From contig SHYY01000056.1 of the NCBI GenBank assembly GCA_009692555.1, positions 1 through 32,701 of the forward strand: 32,701 bases of DNA, read 5' to 3'. Below the pieces are notes generated by a model. The model worked only from the letters and a program-made list of their open reading frames with translations. It was not told the DNA's origin and made no database searches. Shown one piece after another: positions 1 through 7,798 of this stretch. The translations under genes and the position numbers were made by a program. Numbering within the stretch: position 1 is the stretch's first letter; each line of letters begins with the position of its first letter. The DNA is from Myxococcales bacterium. Lineage in GTDB: Bacteria; Myxococcota_A; Polyangia; Palsa-1104; SHYY01.

Positions 1-1092
1 ACGGTGGCGCTCGGGCGGCGGGTGGTGGTGGTGGTTTCGGCGATGGGCAAGACCACCGACGAGCTGATCGCCCTCGCCGGGCGGGTCTCGGAGGCGCCGC
101 CACGGCGTGAGCTCGACATGCTGCTCTCGGCGGGGGAGCGGATCGCGATGGCGCTGCTCGCGATGGCGCTTCACCGGCTCGGCGTGGAGGCGATCTCCTT
201 CACCGGGTCGCAGTCGGGGATCCTCACCAACGATCGCCACTCGGGGGCGCGGATCATCGAGGTGCGGCCGGTGCGGATCCAGGACGAGCTGGAGCGGGGC
301 AAGGTGGTGATCGTCGCGGGGTTCCAGGGGATGAGCTACAAGCGCGAGATCACCACCCTCGGACGCGGCGGATCGGACACCACCGCGGTGGCGCTCGCGG
401 CGGCGCTCGGCGCGGCCTATTGCGAGATCTGCTCCGACGTCGACGGGGTCTACACGGCCGATCCGCGGGTGGTGCCGGGCGCGCGCCGGCTCGACGAGGT
501 GAGCTACGAGGCGATGCAGGAGCTGGCGGAGCACGGGGCGAAGGTGCTGAACGCGCAGGCGGTGGAGTGGGCGCGGAAGGCGGGGATCGTGATGTACGCG
601 CGGGCGACGGCGAGCCGGCCCGATCGGGGGCCGGTGGCGGAGACGCGGATCGGCGGCGAGACGCGGGAGCGGCGGGGCGCGGTGGCGGTGACGGGGACGC
701 AGCGTCTGTCGCGCGTGCGTGCGGCGGGCGGAGAGGCGGAGCGGCTGCTCGCGGTGCTCGCCGAGGCGGGCGCGGCGCTGCGGAGCTGCGAGGTCGGGGA
801 GCGGGTGGAGATCACCTTCAGCCGCGACGATCTGCCCGACTGGCCGCGCGTGCAGGAGGCGCTCGCGGCGGCGTGCCCCGGCTGCGTGGTCGACGAGACC
901 GGGGCGGTCACCGTGGTCGGGGCGGGGATCGGGTCGGACGCCGGGCTGCTGGCGCGGTCGCTCGCCGCGGCGACGGAAGCGGGTGCGCGGCCGAGCGGAC
1001 TCTCGGCGAGTCCGATGCGGCTGACGCTGCAGGTGGCGCGCGAGGAGGTCGATCCGGTGACCCGGGCGCTGTACGCGGCGCTGGTGGAGTGA
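1..1092 (+). CDS. lysC: Aspartate kinase, 5' end outside window
   Basis: Phosphorylates L-aspartate to aspartyl-4-phosphate, the first step to Lys, Thr, Met and diaminopimelate. The reading frame is open from base 1. About 40-45 residues are missing, including the family's KFGGTS lysine motif, so the true start lies upstream and the GTG at position 4 is internal. Visible family blocks are [10 protein letters not shown], the GFQGMS segment, [20 protein letters not shown] and the [11 protein letters not shown] nucleotide/aspartate-site motif. The last roughly 150 residues have the length of the tandem ACT regulatory domains that usually bind Lys or Thr, but are divergent; I cannot tell the feedback ligand. 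The stop lies in a 12-bp triplicated repeat that supplies two further in-frame TGA codons. Identity is certain from the kinase motifs. Confidence 0.95.
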   Translation, partial: TVALGRRVVVVVSAMGKTTDELIALAGRVSEAPPRRELDMLLSAGERIAMALLAMALHRLGVEAISFTGSQSGILTNDRHSGARIIEVRPVRIQDELERGKVVIVAGFQGMSYKREITTLGRGGSDTTAVALAAALGAAYCEICSDVDGVYTADPRVVPGARRLDEVSYEAMQELAEHGAKVLNAQAVEWARKAGIVMYARATASRPDRGPVAETRIGGETRERRGAVAVTGTQRLSRVRAAGGEAERLLAVLAEAGAALRSCEVGERVEITFSRDDLPDWPRVQEALAAACPGCVVDETGAVTVVGAGIGSDAGLLARSLAAATEAGARPSGLSASPMRLTLQVAREEVDPVTRALYAALVE

Positions 1093-1122
1093 CGGAGGGA
1101 GTGACGGAGGGAGTGACGGAGG
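1087..1122. repeat. 12-bp unit in three perfect tandem copies over a stop codon
   Basis: The unit GAGTGACGGAGG occurs at 1087-1098, 1099-1110 and 1111-1122. The TGA in the first copy is the aspartate kinase stop. Because the unit is a multiple of three, copies two and three add in-frame TGA codons at 1102 and 1114. This is directly visible; any function is unknown. Confidence 0.9.
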
Positions 1123-1143
1123 ATGGCTCCGGGAGCGCCGTGG

Positions 1144-1149
1144 TAAGCT
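1144..1149 (+). promoter_or_regulatory. -10 element TAAGCT, 8 nt before an ATG
   Basis: TAAGCT is followed by exactly 8 nt and then the ATG at 1158. The same geometry is seen at several other unit heads in this window. No convincing -35 is visible. Transcription would begin at or next to the ATG, giving a leaderless 7-codon ORF just ahead of the phosphodiesterase gene. Confidence 0.5.
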
Positions 1150-1157
1150 CCGCCGCG

Positions 1158-1181
1158 ATGTTCCGTCCGAGGCCCTGGTGA
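1158..1181 (+). CDS. Possible 7-codon leader ORF before the phosphodiesterase gene
   Basis: ATG at 1158 opens the peptide MFRPRPW, ending in TGA at 1179-1181. The stop overlaps the GTG start of the following gene (GTGA, 1178-1181). The ATG sits 8 nt after a TAAGCT hexamer, as at the probable leaderless starts elsewhere in the window. It could be a translated leader that couples to the downstream gene, or the ATG may simply mark the transcription start. It is too short to judge by composition, so this is inference from position. Confidence 0.25.
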   Translation: MFRPRPW

Positions 1182-1972
1182 GGTCGCGCGCCGTCGCTGA
1201 AGAGTCGCGCTGGGGGCGCCGGAGCACGCCGCTCATCATCGCCCATCGCGGGGCGTCGGGGGCGTCGATTGGCCGGCCGGAGAACACGCTCGGGGCCTTC
1301 GCGCGCGCGGGGGAGCTTGGCGCCGACGGGATCGAGCTCGACGTGATGCGCTGCGGAACGGGCGAGGTGGTGGTGTTCCACGACGATGATCTCATCCGTC
1401 TCGCGAAGCGGCCGGAGCGGATCCGGGAGACGCCGCTGGAGGTGCTGCGCGAGGTGGATCTCGGCGGGGGCGAGCGGATCCCGCTGCTCTCGGAGGTGTT
1501 CGGCGCGCTCGGGCCGGACCTGCTCGTGAACATCGAGCTGAAGGCGGAGGAGCGGCGCGGGATCGGCTGGCTCGCGGCGCTGCGCGACGATGGGATCGCG
1601 CACGCGGTGGCGGCGCTGATCGTCCGCCACGGGGCCTCTGCACGCACGCTCGTCTCCTCGTTCGATCCGCTGCTCCTCGGGCGCTTCCGCCGCGCCATGC
1701 CGGGGGTGGCGACGGGGCTCCTCTTCCACGCCGGCGAGAGCCGTCCGCTCCGCGAGGCGTGGGCGGCGCCGCTCCTGTCACCGACGGCGCTCCACCCCGA
1801 GGCGGGGATGGTGACGGCGCGCGCGCTGGCGGGCTGGCGGCGCGGCGGCCGCGCGATCCACGTGTGGACGGTCGATGCGCCGCACGAGGTGGCGTTCCTG
1901 GCCGCACTGGGCGTCGACGGGATCATCACCAACCGGCCGGCCGAGGCGCGGGAAGCGATCCGCGGGGTGTAG
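1178..1972 (+). CDS. Glycerophosphodiester phosphodiesterase family protein
   Basis: Predicted to hydrolyse glycerophosphodiesters to sn-glycerol-3-phosphate and an alcohol, with a TIM-barrel fold. The 264 residues show the GDPD signatures in order: the HRG motif with His23 and Arg24, Glu35 in PENT, the metal-binding pair Glu53/Asp55 in GIELDV, and His68 in FHDD. The C-terminal VHVWTVD-like strand (here IHVWTVD) and the DGIITNRP ending are also typical. No signal peptide is visible, so a cytoplasmic enzyme is likely. The GTG start is chosen because GAGG lies 5 nt upstream and no ATG is available in frame; a 7-codon ORF ends over this start. Substrate cannot be told from sequence. Confidence 0.92.
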   Translation: MRSRAVAEESRWGRRSTPLIIAHRGASGASIGRPENTLGAFARAGELGADGIELDVMRCGTGEVVVFHDDDLIRLAKRPERIRETPLEVLREVDLGGGERIPLLSEVFGALGPDLLVNIELKAEERRGIGWLAALRDDGIAHAVAALIVRHGASARTLVSSFDPLLLGRFRRAMPGVATGLLFHAGESRPLREAWAAPLLSPTALHPEAGMVTARALAGWRRGGRAIHVWTVDAPHEVAFLAALGVDGIITNRPAEAREAIRGV

Positions 1973-1982
1973 CGGGGTGGAG

Positions 1983-2156
1983 GGGTGTGATCCACGGTAG
2001 CTGGTGATGCCAGGACCGTCGAACCCGGGCCCGAGCCCAGTCCGCAGGACGGAGCCCGAGACCGATCCGTCTCCGTCGGGCTCGGGCCCGGGCTCGGGCT
2101 CGGGCTCGAAATGAGGACACCCGAGAGCCCGCCACCAACTACCCGCGATCACACCC
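1983..2156. repeat. 174-bp nested inverted repeat between genes
   Basis: Two nested inverted repeats fill most of the gap between the phosphodiesterase and the next gene. The outer arms are 1983-2006 and 2133-2156, matching at 20 of 24 positions. The inner arms are 2024-2038 and 2078-2092, a perfect 15-bp match of CCCGGGCCCGAGCCC with its complement. A shorter ACGGAG/CTCCGT pair (2049-2054, 2071-2076) lies in the inner loop, and GGGCTC is repeated several times after the inner right arm. The inner stem could act as a transcription terminator for the upstream gene, although no T-tract follows it. The size and symmetry also fit a miniature mobile or REP-like element. No second copy is present in the window. 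Confidence 0.75.
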
Positions 2157-2194
2157 GGGGTGCAGGGCAAGGGTCCGTTCCCCTCGACAGGTGG

Positions 2195-2200
2195 TATTGT
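2195..2200 (+). promoter_or_regulatory. Extended -10 element TGG-TATTGT
   Basis: TATTGT is preceded by TGG, which fits an extended -10 (TGn-TATTGT). The ATG at 2212 begins 11 nt downstream with no Shine-Dalgarno sequence between, so the 5' leader would be only a few nucleotides. No good -35 is visible. Confidence 0.5.
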
Positions 2201-2211
2201 CCGCGACCCGA

Positions 2212-4098
2212 ATGGACCGCCCGGTGAAGCGACCGCTACTCGAACGTTGGCGCCTCGTGCGCGCGCTCACCGACGGGGATTGGGTGATCGCCGCGATGGC
2301 GCTGGCGATCTGCGTCTACTACGCGAGCACGCGCGGCGTCTTCCAGGGCAAGGCCTCCGGCGACGGCTTCTTTGGCTTCATGTACCTGCCGTCGATCGTC
2401 TTCAATCACACCCTCGACCTCGCGAAGGCGGCGCCGTTCTGGGCGCCCATCCTGGGCCACGAGAAGACCGGCCACGTCGCCAACGCCTGCCCGATCGGGC
2501 CGGTGATCTTCTGGTTCCCCTCCTACCTCGTCGCGATCGGCGTCGAGAAGCTGGCCGGATGGGTGCTGCACTGGCCGGCGGAGAAGTTACCCGGTCAGAC
2601 GGTGTTCGACTTCTGGATGGCGGGGCTCGGATCGCTCGCCGCGGGCCTCGCCGGGATCGCGCTCATGTACCGATTCCTGAAGCGCCTGTTCGGCCTCGGC
2701 GCGGCGCGCTTCGGGACGGTGGCCGCGACGCTGGCGACGCCGCTGGTGTGGTACCTGGTGACGCAGCCGCTCTACCAGCACGCGTGCGCCTTCTTCATGG
2801 TGACGCTGTTCGTCGAGCGCTGGCATGCGTGGCGCGGGGCGATGAGCCTCCGTCGCTTTGCGCTCCTCGGTGCGATCGGGGGCGGGGCGATGCTGATGCG
2901 CTTCCAGGAGGGGATGTGGCTGCTTCTTCCGGGGCTGGACGCCGCGGGACGGGCGCTCTCGGCGCTGCGTGGGCGACGGTGGCGGGAGATGGCGCTGCCG
3001 CTCCTCGGCGGGCTGCTGATGGGGGTGACCGCGCTTTGCGCGTTCTCGCCGCAGCTGGCGACGTGGAAGTACTTTTTCGGCTTCCTCCGTCCCCCGCAGC
3101 CGCCCGGCCACATGCGCTGGAGTGACCCGGCCCTGGTGGCGACGCTCTTCTCCACGCGCGGCGGGATGCTGCCCTGGACGCCGATCCTCTACCTCGTGGT
3201 GCCGGGGCTGCTGATGGCGCGGCGGCGCGCGGGGGCGCTCAGGTGGCGGCTCGGGCTGATGCTGGCGGTGGAGGTGTGGGTCAATGCGTCGGCGTGGGAT
3301 CACTGGGGGAGCTGGACATTCGGCCCGCGCCGCTTCACCGACGCGACGGTGGTGTTCGGGTTCGCGCTCGCGGGTCTGTGGGCGTGGGTCAGCGAACGCG
3401 GCGAGAAGGCGCGCCGCTTCGCGCGCAGAGCCACCCTCGCTGTGGCGGTGCTGGCGGTGCTCTACAACGGGTTGCTGATGGAGCTGGTGCGGCAGGGAAA
3501 GATGAAGTCGTCGGGCGCGCGCGCCGCGCCGGCGTCGACCTGGATCGCCTGGGCCAAGGGACCGAAGTGGCTCGGGCGGGTGCTCGATGTGACGGGCTAC
3601 CCGTTCTGCCAGCCCGCGGGGTGGATCTACAGCCTGATCTACCGCGTCCCACCCGGGACGTTCGAGGGGGTTGTCGGCGGGTACATCGTCGAGCGGGACT
3701 GCCGGATTCACGGCGTCGCCACCAATACCAGCATCGCCTTTACCGACCCGCTCCAACACGTCCCCGAGGGAATCATCGGCCCGGCGGTGGGGAAGGGAGC
3801 GGAGCGGGCGGTCCCGGTGGCGCGGCGGGTGCGGCTCCTGATCCCGCTGTTCACCGCCGAGACGCTGCGGGCGAAGCTCTCCGGTGCCTTTCATGGGCAG
3901 GAGCACACCGTGGCTGCGAGCTGGAACGGCACGTCGCTGGTGCCGCAGGCGCGCAAGGGTCTGATCACCTGGGAGGTGCCGGCGGCGATCGTCCACACCC
4001 GGGCGTGGACCAACGAGCTGGTGTTCGATCTCCCCGAGGGCACGCTGCTCCAGCGGATCGACTTCGAGTCGACCGCCAACTGGTGGGACGCGAAGTAG
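2212..4098 (+). CDS. Polytopic membrane protein, GT-C glycosyltransferase-like
   Basis: The 628-residue protein has a short cytoplasmic N terminus and about ten or more hydrophobic segments over residues 20-440. A soluble, probably beta-rich C-terminal region of roughly 150 residues follows. A charged luminal-type loop after the first membrane segment and the WDHWGSWTFGPRRFTD stretch resemble dolichyl/undecaprenyl-phosphate-dependent GT-C sugar transferases (GT39/ArnT class). A polyprenyl-linked sugar transfer at the outer face of the inner membrane is therefore plausible. I do not see an unambiguous DD or DE catalytic motif, so the activity is a guess. The ATG at 2212 is preferred over an in-frame GTG at 2191, because that GTG overlaps a good extended -10. 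The gene stands alone, between a large inverted repeat and the crotonase gene. Confidence 0.6.
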   Translation: MDRPVKRPLLERWRLVRALTDGDWVIAAMALAICVYYASTRGVFQGKASGDGFFGFMYLPSIVFNHTLDLAKAAPFWAPILGHEKTGHVANACPIGPVIFWFPSYLVAIGVEKLAGWVLHWPAEKLPGQTVFDFWMAGLGSLAAGLAGIALMYRFLKRLFGLGAARFGTVAATLATPLVWYLVTQPLYQHACAFFMVTLFVERWHAWRGAMSLRRFALLGAIGGGAMLMRFQEGMWLLLPGLDAAGRALSALRGRRWREMALPLLGGLLMGVTALCAFSPQLATWKYFFGFLRPPQPPGHMRWSDPALVATLFSTRGGMLPWTPILYLVVPGLLMARRRAGALRWRLGLMLAVEVWVNASAWDHWGSWTFGPRRFTDATVVFGFALAGLWAWVSERGEKARRFARRATLAVAVLAVLYNGLLMELVRQGKMKSSGARAAPASTWIAWAKGPKWLGRVLDVTGYPFCQPAGWIYSLIYRVPPGTFEGVVGGYIVERDCRIHGVATNTSIAFTDPLQHVPEGIIGPAVGKGAERAVPVARRVRLLIPLFTAETLRAKLSGAFHGQEHTVAASWNGTSLVPQARKGLITWEVPAAIVHTRAWTNELVFDLPEGTLLQRIDFESTANWWDAK

Positions 4099-4108
4099 CC
4101 TCCTGGGG

Positions 4109-4114
4109 TAGAGT
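4109..4114 (+). promoter_or_regulatory. -10 element TAGAGT, 8 nt before ATG
   Basis: TAGAGT is followed by exactly 8 nt and the crotonase ATG at 4123. It lies in the 24-nt gap after the membrane-protein gene, so that gene's last codons would overlap any -35. A leaderless mRNA is expected; the CCGAGG in the spacer is too near the start to be an ideal ribosome site. Confidence 0.5.
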
Positions 4115-4122
4115 CCGAGGTC

Positions 4123-4824
4123 ATGGACACGAGCCCGGTGAGCTACCAGCAGGAGGGCCCCGTCGCGGTGATCGCGATGGACGACGGCAAGGCCAACGCC
4201 CTCTCGTTTGGAATGATGGAAGCGCTCGAGGCGGCCCTCGCGCGGGCGGAGAAAGAGGCGCGCGCGGTGGTCCTGACGGGGCGGGCGGGGCGCTTCTCGG
4301 CGGGCTTTGATCTGCGGGAGATGATGGGGGGCGTGGAGCGGGTCCGGTCGATGGTGACGCGCGGCGTCGGCCTGCTGCTCGGGCTCTACGAATTCCCGTT
4401 GCCGCTGGTGGTCGCCTGCACGGGCCACGCGCTCGCGGGCGGGGCGCTGGCGCTGCTCACCGGCGATGTCCGGATCGGCGTGCGCGGCGCCTTCAAGATC
4501 GGCCTCAACGAGGTGCAGATCGGGCTGCCGACGCCGATCCTGGCGATGGAGCTGGCGCGCGACCGGCTGGTTGCCCGGCACCTCACCGCCGCGACGCTGT
4601 TCGGGATGACAGTGGATCCCGAGACGGCGCTCACCTGGGGCTATCTCGATCTCCTGGTCGACGACGGGGAGCTGCGCGCGCGGGCGCTGGGCGAGGCAGA
4701 GCGGCTCGCGGCGCTCTCTCGCGACGCGTACGGCAAGACCAAGCGGGCGCTGCGCGAGAAGACCATTCGTTACGTGCGCTCGACGCTGGCCGAGGATCTC
4801 GACCGGCTCACGCCGACGGCGTAG
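4123..4824 (+). CDS. Enoyl-CoA hydratase/isomerase (crotonase) family protein
   Basis: Member of the crotonase fold, which stabilises an acyl-CoA thioester enolate in an oxyanion hole. The 233 residues are slightly shorter than classical hydratases (about 260). Both oxyanion-hole segments are present: GRFSAGFDL near residues 57-65 and GHALAGGALAL near residues 103-113. The following FKIGLNEVQIGLP segment carries one conserved Glu where hydratases place an acid. The short form with GFDL and AFKIGLNEVQIG resembles the subgroup annotated as crotonase/enoyl-CoA hydratase family without a fixed pathway. Specificity cannot be assigned. The 3' end overlaps the stop end of a convergent lipoprotein gene by 17 bp. 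Confidence 0.88.
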   Translation: MDTSPVSYQQEGPVAVIAMDDGKANALSFGMMEALEAALARAEKEARAVVLTGRAGRFSAGFDLREMMGGVERVRSMVTRGVGLLLGLYEFPLPLVVACTGHALAGGALALLTGDVRIGVRGAFKIGLNEVQIGLPTPILAMELARDRLVARHLTAATLFGMTVDPETALTWGYLDLLVDDGELRARALGEAERLAALSRDAYGKTKRALREKTIRYVRSTLAEDLDRLTPTA

Positions 4825-5047
4825 CTCGGGGAGAACGTCGACCGGTCCGAGCGCCGTTTCGGGGGTCGCGGACTTCTCCTTGATCGAGCGGCATTTCCGC
4901 CGTGGGGTCCGCCGGCAACGTCGAGGTGAGTGTCTCCGGCGGCTCCCTCCCGACACAGGCGGCGAGGGCCAGGGTCGAGAGCAGGATCCCGAGCTGGGTC
5001 GATTGGCTGCGGGCAGACGGGTGGCGCGGACTGATGGATGAACGCAT
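4808..5047 (-). CDS. Small lipoprotein, unknown function
   Basis: 79 residues: a basic N-terminal stretch, a hydrophobic segment (residues 19-30) and a lipobox LALAAC with the lipidated Cys at position 31. A short hydrophilic, Pro/Arg-rich tail follows. The ATG at 5047 is supported by AGGAG 8 nt upstream. It is probably exported and lipid-anchored; function is not recognised. Its last 17 bp overlap the end of the convergent crotonase gene. The codon positions that do not overlap have the GC bias of the neighbours. The clear signal sequence and ribosome site argue for a real gene, though the tail has no recognisable domain. Confidence 0.6.
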   Translation of the reverse strand: MRSSISPRHPSARSQSTQLGILLSTLALAACVGREPPETLTSTLPADPTAEMPLDQGEVRDPRNGARTGRRSPRATPSA

Positions 5048-5172
5048 GGATGGCTCCTGGAATTGCTTGGTACGAGGGACCAACGAAGAATCCCTTGCCC
5101 GGAGGCGAGGCTCGCCAGGGAGGGACTGGCCGCCACCCAGAGCACCGATCGTGCCGGCGATTTCCGCGCCTT

Positions 5173-6462
5173 TCAGAACGTGTCGTGGGGTGTGACTTCG
5201 AGTGCGTCGAAGGAGAGCTTGCGGAGGAGCGGGCGGAGCTTCTTGGCGGTCGAGACGATGGTGATTGCGAGATCCTTTTCGTGGAGGCGGCGGGCCATCG
5301 CGGCGCGCACCTCCGCGGGCTCCACCGCCAGCACCGCGGGAACGAAGCGCTCGCGGTAGTCGCCCGGAAGGCCGCACACCGCCACAGACGCGGCGAGGTC
5401 GAGGCGATCCTCGGGGGTCGCGATCTGGAAGCCGAATGCGGAGGCGAGGTTGGTCTTGGCAAAAGCGACCTCGTCGTCGCTGACGCCGTCCTGGACCCAG
5501 GCACGCCAGAGATCGAGCACCAGGGCGAGCGTCTCGGGGGTCTGCGCCAGCGACGGGAAGACGGTGACGGTGATCGCCTTCGCGCCGCGCCCGAGACCCA
5601 TGCGCGCCGAGGCGCCATAGGAGAGGCCGCGCTTGACCCGGATCTCGGTCATCAGGCGCGCGGTGAAGGTGCCGCCGAAAGCGTGGGCGGCGACGAGCAG
5701 CGGGAGGTAGTCGGGATCGCTCCAGCGCGGCGCGGGGTGGCCGAGCAGGATCTGCGACTGGGTGCGCTCGGGCTTGTCGACGATCTGCAGGCGCAGCCCC
5801 GACGGGAAGAGGGGATCGGGAGGCACCTCGTGCACGGCGCCGCCGGAGCGGAGGGCGCCGAAGTGGCGGGCGAGGAGCGCCTGGAAGCGATCGGGCGCGA
5901 GGTCGCCGGCGAAGCCGAAGAGGAGATCGCCGCCCGCGAAGGCACGCTCGAAGAAGCGGCGCGCCCCCTCTGCTGTCAGGCGATCGATCGAGGCATCGGT
6001 GCCGCTTCGCGGGCGGCCGTAGGGGTGGGCGGGGAAGAGGTGGCGGGCGTGGAAGCGGCGGGCGAGCGAGGCGTCGTCGTCGCGCAGCTCGTCGAGGGCG
6101 GCGTGGCTCTCGCGGCGCAGCACGTCCGCCTCGGCGACGGGAAAGTCGGGGCGGAGGAGGACATCGGCGAGCAGGGCGACGGCCTGATCGAGGTTGCGGG
6201 AGAGGCCCTCCACGTCGAAGGTGATCGCGTCGTGGTCGACGACGACATCGAAGCTGGCGCCGAGCCCCTCGAAGGCGGCGTCGAGCGCTTCGCGGCCTCT
6301 TCCGGCGGCGCCGCGACGGCACAGCTCCGAGGCGAACGCGGCCAGCCCCTCCTGACCTTCGGGGTCGGAGGTTGCGCCGGTGCGGAGCGTGACGGTCACG
6401 CGGGCGAGCGGGAGGTCGTGGTTCTCCTCGCCGAGGACGAGCGAGCCGGCGGGCCCGATCAC
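5173..6462 (-). CDS. M16-family peptidase homologue lacking the zinc site
   Basis: Non-catalytic partner half of a two-subunit M16 (processing-peptidase/pitrilysin-like) protease. The 429 residues align with M16 halves. Where the catalytic partner has GIAHLFEHL, this protein has GLAAFASEL, so His, Glu and His are lost. The second-half signature RGLSYGASA (with VKRGLSYG) is retained, as in the beta-type or C-terminal subunits that supply the Arg/Tyr of the active chamber. The GTG start at 6462 is chosen over the TTG at 6489: GGAGG lies about 5 nt upstream and the GTG overlaps the stop of the catalytic gene as GTGA, a typical translational-coupling junction. The two subunits are therefore expected in equal amounts. 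Confidence 0.9.
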   Translation of the reverse strand: MIGPAGSLVLGEENHDLPLARVTVTLRTGATSDPEGQEGLAAFASELCRRGAAGRGREALDAAFEGLGASFDVVVDHDAITFDVEGLSRNLDQAVALLADVLLRPDFPVAEADVLRRESHAALDELRDDDASLARRFHARHLFPAHPYGRPRSGTDASIDRLTAEGARRFFERAFAGGDLLFGFAGDLAPDRFQALLARHFGALRSGGAVHEVPPDPLFPSGLRLQIVDKPERTQSQILLGHPAPRWSDPDYLPLLVAAHAFGGTFTARLMTEIRVKRGLSYGASARMGLGRGAKAITVTVFPSLAQTPETLALVLDLWRAWVQDGVSDDEVAFAKTNLASAFGFQIATPEDRLDLAASVAVCGLPGDYRERFVPAVLAVEPAEVRAAMARRLHEKDLAITIVSTAKKLRPLLRKLSFDALEVTPHDTF

Positions 6463-7751
6463 GAGCGCCTCCGCGCAGGCGTGGCGCAAACCACCGTGCG
6501 CAGGGACGGGGCGAGGTAGCGCTCGAACACCCGGCGGACCTCCTCCGGTTGCACCGCGCGGACCCGTTCAGCGACGGAGAAGAGGCGGGAGTAGTCGCCC
6601 GCGGTGGTCTCCCAGTGACCGAGCGCCTCGGCCTTGCCGTCCATCGGGCGCAGGCCGTGCCAGTGGCGCGCCTCCAGCCGGTTCTGCGCCTTCGCGAGCT
6701 CCGCCTCGTCGACGGCGCGCTCGGCCAGCCGCTCGATCTCCTGGGCGATCATCCGCTCCGCCTCGGCCGCGCGCCGCCCGCGCTGGAGCGCGACGGTGAG
6801 CTCGCAAAGGCCGGGATCGCGGAACTCGGGCGCCGCCCCGTTGACCGTCGAGGCGACCTCGCTCTCGATCACCAGGCGCCGGTGCAGGCGCGACGACTGC
6901 CCGCCCGCGAGCAGTTCGATCGCCACCTCGATCGCGGCGTGATCCTCGTCGCCGAGACCGCAGCCGCGCCACCCGATGAGCAGGCGATCGGAGGCCACCG
7001 CCTTCTTCCATTCGCCGCGCCGCTCGCCCTCCTGCGGCGGCTCGTGGACCTGGGCCTCGACCGGAATCACCGACGGTGGGATGGCTCCGTAGTGGGCCTC
7101 GATCCGATCCGCCGCGAGGCGCTCGTCGAAGTCGCCGACCAGGACCAGGGTGGCGTTGTTGGGGGCGTAGTAGGTGCGGTAGAAGGCGCGCGCGTCGTCG
7201 GTGGTGATGGCGCGGATGTCCTCCATCCAGCCGATGGTCGGCCAGTGGTAGGGGTGGGAGGTGTAGGCGAGGCGGAAGAGCTGCTCGGCGAGGAAGCCCT
7301 CCACGTCGTCGTCGACGCGAAAGCGGCGCTCGTTCATCACCACCTCGCGCTCGGACTCCACCTGCGGATCGTGCACCACGAGGTGGGCGAGGCGATCGGC
7401 CTCGAGGGACATCACGAGATCGAGCTGCTCGCGCGGGAGGTTGTCGCGGTAGTAGGTCCAGTCGACCCAGGTGGCGGCGTTGGTCTCGGCGCCCACCGTC
7501 TCCAGGCGGCGATCGAACTCGCCCGGCGCGAGCGTCTCGGTCTGGTTGAACATCAGGTGCTCGAACAGGTGGGCGATCCCGGTCTTGCCGGCGCGCTCGT
7601 GGCGCGACCCGACGCGCAGCCAGGTCTGATAGGCGCACAGGGGGGCGGAGGGGTCGCGGACCAGGATCGCCTGCAGGCCGTTCGACTCGAGGCGCAGCTT
7701 CTTCGCGCAGAGGCCGCCGGCGCCGAAGGGGTGCTCGGAGATGGGGATCAT
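6459..7751 (-). CDS. M16-family zinc metallopeptidase, catalytic subunit
   Basis: Zinc-dependent endopeptidase that degrades or processes small unfolded peptides within a clam-shell chamber. The inverted zinc motif HxxEH is His61-Leu-Phe-Glu64-His65. The distal Glu ligand is probably Glu141 in EREVVMNE, 76 residues after His65, matching family spacing. The following DxRAFYRTYYAPNNATLVLVGD segment is the usual end of the first domain. At 430 residues it is one half of the full M16 unit, and the neighbour gene supplies the other. No signal peptide is visible. The ATG at 7751 is supported by a TACACT hexamer exactly 8 nt upstream and loss of similarity before it. Confidence 0.95.
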   Translation of the reverse strand: MIPISEHPFGAGGLCAKKLRLESNGLQAILVRDPSAPLCAYQTWLRVGSRHERAGKTGIAHLFEHLMFNQTETLAPGEFDRRLETVGAETNAATWVDWTYYRDNLPREQLDLVMSLEADRLAHLVVHDPQVESEREVVMNERRFRVDDDVEGFLAEQLFRLAYTSHPYHWPTIGWMEDIRAITTDDARAFYRTYYAPNNATLVLVGDFDERLAADRIEAHYGAIPPSVIPVEAQVHEPPQEGERRGEWKKAVASDRLLIGWRGCGLGDEDHAAIEVAIELLAGGQSSRLHRRLVIESEVASTVNGAAPEFRDPGLCELTVALQRGRRAAEAERMIAQEIERLAERAVDEAELAKAQNRLEARHWHGLRPMDGKAEALGHWETTAGDYSRLFSVAERVRAVQPEEVRRVFERYLAPSLRTVVCATPARRRS

Positions 7752-7759
7752 GGCGGGCG

Positions 7760-7765
7760 AGTGTA
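7760..7765 (-). promoter_or_regulatory. -10 element TACACT, 8 nt before ATG of the M16 operon
   Basis: On the minus strand TACACT is followed by 8 nt and the ATG at 7751. The -35 region at suitable spacing falls inside a run of four GTTCCC repeats, so the repeat number could affect promoter strength. No Shine-Dalgarno sequence is present; a leaderless transcript is likely. Confidence 0.55.
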
Positions 7766-7771
7766 GCGTGG

Positions 7772-7795
7772 GGGAACGGGAACGGGAACGGGAAC
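7772..7795. repeat. Four tandem copies of GGGAAC
   Basis: The hexamer GGGAAC (GTTCCC on the minus strand) is repeated four times without error. It lies over the -35 region of the M16 operon and directly abuts the first base of an orphan coding remnant on the plus strand. The 12-bp repeat near 11.9 kb contains the same GTTCCC core. Confidence 0.9.
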
Positions 7796-7798
7796 TGA

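Noticed and set aside
5104-5116. GGCGAG-G-CTCGCC palindrome as terminator or operator
   Set aside because: One-base centre, no T-tract and common composition in this GC-rich DNA; no support for function.
2587-5145. Minus-strand open frame of 852 codons
   Set aside because: It lies antisense to the membrane protein and crotonase genes. The peptide is Arg/Pro/His-rich with no domain, which is typical of a shadow frame in GC-rich DNA.
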